From Calditrichia bacterium (GTDB lineage Bacteria > Calditrichota > Calditrichia > Calditrichales > Calditrichaceae), in assembly GCA_027039465.1 (NCBI GenBank), contig JALWEA010000297.1, forward strand, positions 1 to 11,337: a stretch of 11,337 nucleotides of DNA. The letters run 5' to 3'. The notes under the pieces were generated by a model, which made no database searches, was not told the DNA's origin, and saw only the letters and a program-made list of their open reading frames with translations. Position 1 is the first letter of the stretch; each line of letters starts with the position of its first letter. The position numbers were made by a program, and so were the translations under genes. This document shows positions 7,138 through 11,337 of this stretch, piece after piece.

Positions 7138-8604
7138 TCACGGAAGTTTTGATAATTCGATTAGGATTTGTTGATGAATTTTGTCGATACCTTTGTAAGA
7201 ACCGTTAAAATTATTGGCAATAAAGGAGAAGACGATTTGATCACCGGATAAATCATGCAAGTACCCGGAATGACTCCGAACGCGTTCGATAAGGCCCGAT
7301 TTTATGTGTGCGTTAAAGGCCAGCGGCGTCCCCTTGCCCCAATTCTTAAAATAACCGATATCATTGGGATCGCCCGTGATTGCCAAAGAATTGTAAAAAG
7401 TTTTAAAACAAGGCTGGCGCGTCATTCGGATTAAGTAATCGACCATTAGGCGCGGAGTAACGGTATTGGTGCGTGAAAGGCCGCTGCCGTCGGATAAATG
7501 TAATCCGTTAACCGGTACGCCCATTTCCATTAGATTTTTGCGAATAATTTTCAATCCGTCGGCTGTTGTGCCCGGGTCGCCGGAATGAACGGAAAGCTGT
7601 TTTGCCAACAGTTCGCAATACAAATTAATGCTGCGTTTATTGGTTTGGTACACAATGTTTTTGAGCGGCGGCGATTGTTGTTCCGCCAATAGCGTTGCCT
7701 TGGAATATTCTACGGGCATCTTTAATCGTAGAGCCGATTGGCTGACCGTAATCCCGTGTTTTTGTAAGTATTGTTGTAAATATTGGGCGGCAAACAAGGT
7801 GGGGTCCGGTATGGCACCTTTGATGGAAAAAGTGTCCACACCGGCAGGGATCGTACCGGTAACATACGCGTCGAATTGCCCGGGAGCGCAGTAAATATAG
7901 CCGTTATCTCCGCTGCCTTTGGCGCCGGTTTTAACGTAATTGGTAAACGTTAATCCAGGAATTGAAGGACGCGTACCTAAAATTTCCGTGGGATCTCCCT
8001 GTTTTTTACCAGGTGCAAAAACAAGACGGTATAAATTATTATGAATGGTCAGCGCCGGAGAAGAAGCTCCGTAATAATTACCCATATCCACCCAGACCCA
8101 GTTGTCGGGAATGGTGCGGTCGGCAAAAAGCAAATCGTCACCGAAAATACGCCCGTTAATTTTGCGAATTCCGGCCTCTTTAAAGGCAAGCATCCAGCTT
8201 TCCATTAATTCATTTAGCCCGGGACTGTCCGGCACTAAATTTGAGCCTAAGGTCGGATCTCCACCGCCCACAATGTACACGTTGCCTTGTAAAATACCAT
8301 CGGCGTCAATTTGGCCGTCATAATAAAGCCGAGTCGTAAAACGGAAGTCTTCTCCCAATTTCATGAGCGCCGTACCGGTGGTTAAAATCTTTTGCCCGGA
8401 AGCCGGGGCCAATGCAAATTGCGAATTGTGATTGATTAAAACTTTGCCGGATTTTGAGTAGACGGCGTACAATCCCCATTGGGCATTGGAGAGCAATGTG
8501 TCCTTTTCCGCCTTATTGATGATTGCTTGTATTTGTTTTAAAGTTTGCGCGGGCAGGACGGCAAATAATCCTAAAAGAAATAAAAGAAGAATAGATCGGC
8601 GCAT
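7138..8604 (-). CDS. dacB: D-alanyl-D-alanine carboxypeptidase/endopeptidase, PBP4 (peptidase S13)
   Basis: A 488-residue class C low-molecular-mass penicillin-binding protein of the PBP4/DacB family, which trims pentapeptides and cleaves D-Ala-meso-DAP cross-links in the periplasm. An N-terminal signal peptide ends near residue 19-20 ('LPAQ'). All three active-site motifs are present: Ser69-Gly-Gln-Lys72 (SxxK, nucleophile Ser69), Ser325-Ile-Asn327 (SxN) and Lys435-Ser-Gly437 (KTG-type box). The family block 'LSDGSGLSRTN' (370-380) is also intact. The long insert between the first two motifs and the total length fit the family. A GGAG ribosome-binding site lies about 8 bases before the ATG. 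It lies 153 bases after the beta-helix gene and 74 bases before the STAS gene on the same strand; functional linkage to either is not evident. Confidence 0.94.
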   Translation of the reverse strand: MRRSILLLFLLGLFAVLPAQTLKQIQAIINKAEKDTLLSNAQWGLYAVYSKSGKVLINHNSQFALAPASGQKILTTGTALMKLGEDFRFTTRLYYDGQIDADGILQGNVYIVGGGDPTLGSNLVPDSPGLNELMESWMLAFKEAGIRKINGRIFGDDLLFADRTIPDNWVWVDMGNYYGASSPALTIHNNLYRLVFAPGKKQGDPTEILGTRPSIPGLTFTNYVKTGAKGSGDNGYIYCAPGQFDAYVTGTIPAGVDTFSIKGAIPDPTLFAAQYLQQYLQKHGITVSQSALRLKMPVEYSKATLLAEQQSPPLKNIVYQTNKRSINLYCELLAKQLSVHSGDPGTTADGLKIIRKNLMEMGVPVNGLHLSDGSGLSRTNTVTPRLMVDYLIRMTRQPCFKTFYNSLAITGDPNDIGYFKNWGKGTPLAFNAHIKSGLIERVRSHSGYLHDLSGDQIVFSFIANNFNGSYKGIDKIHQQILIELSKLP

Positions 8605-8757
8605 AATAATTCTCCGTGAAAAAGTTGTATTGATGAAATTTAAGGGAAGACGTCATAAAAACAAAGCAAAATATAAAACATCGTTTAGTGGGAATAATGC
8701 GATTCCGCAATTCGCAAATTACGAGTTATTCTTTTTAGCCCTGAGCATTTACGCTCT

Positions 8758-10392
8758 CTATTTGAGCAGAACAATAGGATGAATACTGAAATTATTATGA
8801 ATCTGCAAACGTACAAAGTAAATTCCCGCCGGTAATGATTTGGCTAACCAACGTACCCGGTAGAGCCCGGGCTTTCGCAATTCGTTTAATAACGTATCCA
8901 CTCTTTGGCCCAAAACATTAAAGATGTCAAGGCGTACCATGGATGTTTTGTCAAGCTGAAATTCCAACGTTGTTTGCGGGTTAAAGGGATTGGGATAGGC
9001 TTTCAGCAAATCGCTTTGATTCGGAATAACGACCGGCTCCGTATTCATTCCGGTAGAAGGCTCGAATTCAAATGCGCCCAAATCCACACGATCTCCCGGA
9101 AAATCCGTTCCTGTGTTCGGATCTCCCTTGTCAATGGCCGGAGAACTCTCGCGAAGCCGGTAATCGTAACCCGCTTCATCGACGAACATCGGGTCTTCTC
9201 CGGTGACATCATGCGGAGCGGGGAAGGTCTCTTTACATTGAAACCACCCGTTGTAATCGATTAATTTCACATCCTTCAAATCCGAAGTCGAGCCTTTGAA
9301 TTTATTGGCTTTGTAAAAGATATTGTTTTCAATTGTTACACCGTCTGCGCCCCGGCTGGCAATCCAAAACAACGGTCCCGGTAAATTGGCAAAGGTATTG
9401 TTGATCAGCGTAAAATGATTTACGCCGTCCATTTGAATTCCGTAACCGTATTTGGATGTTTCGCCCCCGTCGGCGTGTAAATCGTGAATAACATTCCGTT
9501 CGATGCGAATGGTATCCACATCGCCCCCGCTAACACGGATTCCGCCATTGCTTTCGAAAATATCATTTCCATACACAAGCACGTTGTCCGTATCTTTGTT
9601 GATTTTCAGGGCCACCCCGTCGCTGTCTTCGGCCTTGTGAAAACCGTGCATTTTATTGTTACGAATGGTTAAATGGCGAGCCGCCTTTACGTCAATGGCG
9701 TTTTCACTATTGGAGCCAAGCGTTGTGTACAAATTATTACCTTCGATAATCGTACCGTAATTTTGATCGTTTTTATAAAGTTGAATGCAATCGCCTTTGC
9801 AATCAAAAATGGTATTATTGCGAATGACATTATCCACGCCTCCGTTTAAGATAATGCCGTGTGCATCGTATTGATCGTTGCGTACAAAATTGTGAATGGT
9901 GCATTGCTCGATGAGGTTATTACTGGCATTATTGGCATCAATTCCGTCTTTATGTCCGTTGGTAAGTTCGCAGCTCCGAAAAGTGATGTGGTCGCCTCGC
10001 AATTTAATCAGATCGTAAGACTTTCCGTCCATGTCAAAGATCAGGTTTTCAAAAACCCAATAAGCAGCGTAAATTCCAAATGATTTTTTCGGAATGATTT
10101 TTACCAATTCCCCAGGATAAGAAGTCACGACAATGGGATGTCCTTCTTTACCGGAAGCGGCCGAGGAGCTTAGGTAAAGTTCCTCCGAATATATTCGCGG
10201 AGGAGCGCTTGAATTCCCTCTGATAAACAGCGTATCGCCGGCCTGCAATTGCGTAAAGGCCTTTGCAATGGAAGTAAAGGGCTGGCTAATGGTACCATTC
10301 CCGGAATTATCAGCCGTATTATCCACATAATAAACGGAACCGGCCAAAGCGAGTTGTGATGTTAATAACAATATCAAAAGAAAGCGTTTCAT
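8758..10392 (-). CDS. Secreted right-handed parallel beta-helix protein with C-terminal sorting domain
   Basis: A 544-residue exported protein. The signal peptide (1-17, ending 'LALA') is followed by 'YYVDNTADNSGNGT' (21-34), the usual opening of DUF1565/pectate-lyase-like beta-helices. From about residue 100 to 370, short rungs such as 'NNLIEQCTIHNF', 'NVIRNNTIFDC' and 'VTIENNIFYKA' build the right-handed parallel beta-helix. Residues 416-443 hold an 'SPAIDKGD...DLGAFEF' block typical of the choice-of-anchor Q region. Residues 465-544 begin 'AYPNPFNPQT' and form a FlgD-Ig-like/type IX-type sorting domain, predicting secretion to the cell surface or medium. A polysaccharide lyase or glycan-binding role is the usual expectation for the fold, but I cannot assign catalytic residues, so activity is unproven. 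A TAGGGG ribosome-binding site precedes the start. Confidence 0.9.
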   Translation of the reverse strand: MKRFLLILLLTSQLALAGSVYYVDNTADNSGNGTISQPFTSIAKAFTQLQAGDTLFIRGNSSAPPRIYSEELYLSSSAASGKEGHPIVVTSYPGELVKIIPKKSFGIYAAYWVFENLIFDMDGKSYDLIKLRGDHITFRSCELTNGHKDGIDANNASNNLIEQCTIHNFVRNDQYDAHGIILNGGVDNVIRNNTIFDCKGDCIQLYKNDQNYGTIIEGNNLYTTLGSNSENAIDVKAARHLTIRNNKMHGFHKAEDSDGVALKINKDTDNVLVYGNDIFESNGGIRVSGGDVDTIRIERNVIHDLHADGGETSKYGYGIQMDGVNHFTLINNTFANLPGPLFWIASRGADGVTIENNIFYKANKFKGSTSDLKDVKLIDYNGWFQCKETFPAPHDVTGEDPMFVDEAGYDYRLRESSPAIDKGDPNTGTDFPGDRVDLGAFEFEPSTGMNTEPVVIPNQSDLLKAYPNPFNPQTTLEFQLDKTSMVRLDIFNVLGQRVDTLLNELRKPGLYRVRWLAKSLPAGIYFVRLQIHNNFSIHPIVLLK

Positions 10393-10539
10393 ATATTACC
10401 CCTAAGTGTAAAAAAAAGAAACATAGTTGCAATTATCCGTTTATGTTTTATCAAACAAACACGAATATTCAATGTAACCATGTACAATGCAAGTTTTAAT
10501 TTGCAAGATTTGTGCCTGTTGTTGATGATGATTTTCGGT

Positions 10540-10568
10540 TTGACATTATTGTTTTAACTTATTATTAT
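10540..10568 (+). promoter_or_regulatory. Strong sigma70-type promoter for the TPR gene
   Basis: TTGACA (10540-10545) matches the -35 consensus in all six positions, and TATTAT (10563-10568) matches the -10 in five of six, with the ideal 17-base spacing. Transcription would start near 10575, leaving a leader of about 180 bases before the ATG at 10758. This is the best promoter in the window, and its orientation fits the only plus-strand gene. Confidence 0.7.
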
Positions 10569-10590
10569 AAGCAAGGTATTAACTTATAAT
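10564..10590. promoter_or_regulatory. Perfect 8-bp dyad overlapping -10 and start site (operator candidate)
   Basis: ATTATAAG (10564-10571) and CTTATAAT (10583-10590) are exact reverse complements with 11 bases between them, so the half-sites are 19 bases apart centre to centre, close to two helical turns. The left arm overlaps the -10 hexamer and the predicted start falls between the arms. A dimeric repressor bound here would block RNA polymerase. The arms are AT-rich, so chance is a real alternative. Confidence 0.4.
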
Positions 10591-10757
10591 TATTTAGGCG
10601 GAAATTTGCATTAATTTCAACTTTCGTGATTTTATCTTTAAATCTAAAATGTCGGATTAAAATTGTATTTTATTTGTCTTATGGATTGATTTCCAATATT
10701 TAATGAAACGTGTATCAAATCCGGAATAATCTCCTCAATAGGAAAAGGGGCGTTCGT

Positions 10758-11337
10758 ATGATGGATAAAAAGATTCTCACCCTTCCCCGCATCATTGCAA
10801 GTTTTCTTATTTTAATCACTCTTTTTTCATTTTCGTTTGGTCAGCAAATGCGTTGGTACAAACATTATTATTTGGGTCTTCAGGCAATGAAAAGCGGTAA
10901 CTACAAGGTAGCAGCCAAACATTTCCATTCCTGTTTACGGGTAAGGAGCGCAGACAAGAAAAAAATTCGTGCTTACGGCACCATTTTTATCGAATACTAC
11001 CCGCATCGGGAATTGGGAATTTGTCTGTATTATTTGGGACAACCGGAATTAGCCCGAAAGCAATTGCGTATTTCATTGCAACAGGCGCCGAGCAAGCGCG
11101 CACGCGAGTATCTGCAAAAAATCGAATCCGGTGATGTCATTAAAAGAGGGGCGGTACCGCAGCAAGAGCAGACAGGCGGTTTTACGCAAAACGAGCAAAA
11201 ACCGCCGGCAACACCGCAAGCTTCGCAACAATCTTCGAATACATCGCCGTCATTGGGGGAAATCGGTGAACGGATGAGTATTGCCGTGCTTCCGTTTTCA
11301 AGCCAGGGTATTGGCGGTGAGCTGAACGGAGTGGATT
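10758..11337 (+). CDS. Secreted TPR protein with start of a CsgG/TolB-like 'AVLPF' domain (partial)
   Basis: The reading frame starts at ATG 10758 (a second ATG follows directly) and is open to the window end, giving 193 complete residues; the C terminus is missing. An AGGAAAAGGGG ribosome-binding site ends 7 bases before the ATG. A signal peptide covers residues 1-28 ('SFG|QQ' cleavage likely). Residues about 32-122 form two tetratricopeptide-like helical pairs ('YYLGLQAMKSGNYKVAAKHF' and 'LGICLYYLGQPELARKQL'). A Gln/Pro/Ser-rich linker follows (about 132-165). From residue 173 'MSIAVLPFSSQG' begins what looks like the first strand of the CsgG/FlgO/TolB-like beta-alpha fold found in envelope lipoproteins and secretion accessory proteins. 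No lipobox Cys is seen. The role is unknown; protein-protein interaction in the periplasm is the likely theme. Confidence 0.75.
   Translation, partial: MMDKKILTLPRIIASFLILITLFSFSFGQQMRWYKHYYLGLQAMKSGNYKVAAKHFHSCLRVRSADKKKIRAYGTIFIEYYPHRELGICLYYLGQPELARKQLRISLQQAPSKRAREYLQKIESGDVIKRGAVPQQEQTGGFTQNEQKPPATPQASQQSSNTSPSLGEIGERMSIAVLPFSSQGIGGELNGVD

Larger units (their letters stand above)
10393..10757. other. Divergent intergenic region between beta-helix and TPR genes
   Basis: 365 bases of AT-rich DNA must hold the promoters for both divergent genes. The plus-strand promoter with an overlapping dyad is clear (10540-10590). No minus-strand promoter reaches the same quality; GATAAT on the minus strand near 10440 lacks a good -35 partner. 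TGCAAG occurs twice as a direct repeat (10488-10493 and 10502-10507), and TTAACTTAT occurs twice (10554-10562 and 10579-10587). No ORF or RNA gene is supported. Confidence 0.6.

Noticed and set aside
8513..8710. Minus-strand 65-codon frame upstream of dacB
   Set aside because: It overlaps the dacB signal-peptide region in another frame, has no ribosome-binding site of note and no recognisable motif.
8697..8757. Small hairpins after the beta-helix gene (GAGC/GCTC near 8742-8755 and GCGA/TCGC near 8699-8715)
   Set aside because: Stems are about 4-5 bp, with no proper U-tract; not enough for a terminator call.
10656..10720. Second plus-strand promoter candidate (TTGTCT-17-TATTTA)
   Set aside because: Only 4/6 and 3/6 matches, in AT-rich DNA where such hits are expected; the promoter at 10540-10568 is far better.

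Overview
The window looks like chromosomal DNA of a Gram-negative bacterium with moderate to low GC, most likely from Calditrichota or a related FCB-superphylum lineage. Three things point there. A TamB-type outer-membrane assembly protein implies two membranes. A secreted beta-helix protein ends in a 'YPNPFNP' sorting/FlgD-Ig-like domain, typical of Calditrichota, KSB1, Ignavibacteria and relatives. The style of the short 7-mer intergenic repeats is also compatible. The phylum is an inference from these signatures; no rRNA or tRNA gene is present to test it.

Layout: positions 1-421 hold no gene but are dense in short palindromes and two arrays of 7-base tandem repeats. Seven genes then lie on the minus strand, here in order of increasing coordinate: tamB-like (422-4429), MBL-fold metallohydrolase (4624-5535), bifunctional nuclease with UVR motif (5566-6123), NifU C-terminal Fe-S scaffold (6151-6375), STAS-domain protein (6707-7063), PBP4/DacB-type D-Ala-D-Ala carboxypeptidase (7138-8604) and a secreted parallel beta-helix protein (8758-10392). 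A 365-base divergent intergenic region follows. On the plus strand, a secreted TPR protein then starts at 10758 and runs off the window end.

Transcription units: NifU, nuclease and MBL genes have gaps of 27 and 30 bases and form a clear operon, read NifU to nuclease to MBL. It ends in a well-formed rho-independent terminator at 4548-4584. tamB lies beyond that terminator and probably has its own promoter. dacB and the STAS gene are 74 bases apart, with an inverted repeat ending at the STAS start codon. The plus-strand TPR gene has the best promoter in the window (TTGACA, 17 bases, TATTAT), overlapped by a perfect 8-bp dyad that could be an operator.

Biology: most of the genes are envelope or housekeeping functions (outer-membrane assembly, peptidoglycan trimming, Fe-S assembly, phospho-switch regulation, secreted carbohydrate-binding or -cleaving surface protein). 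I see no CRISPR array, transposon, phage module or clearly new defence system. The less ordinary material is regulatory and non-coding: the repeat block at 1-421, the dyad at 10564-10590 and the stem at the STAS start.
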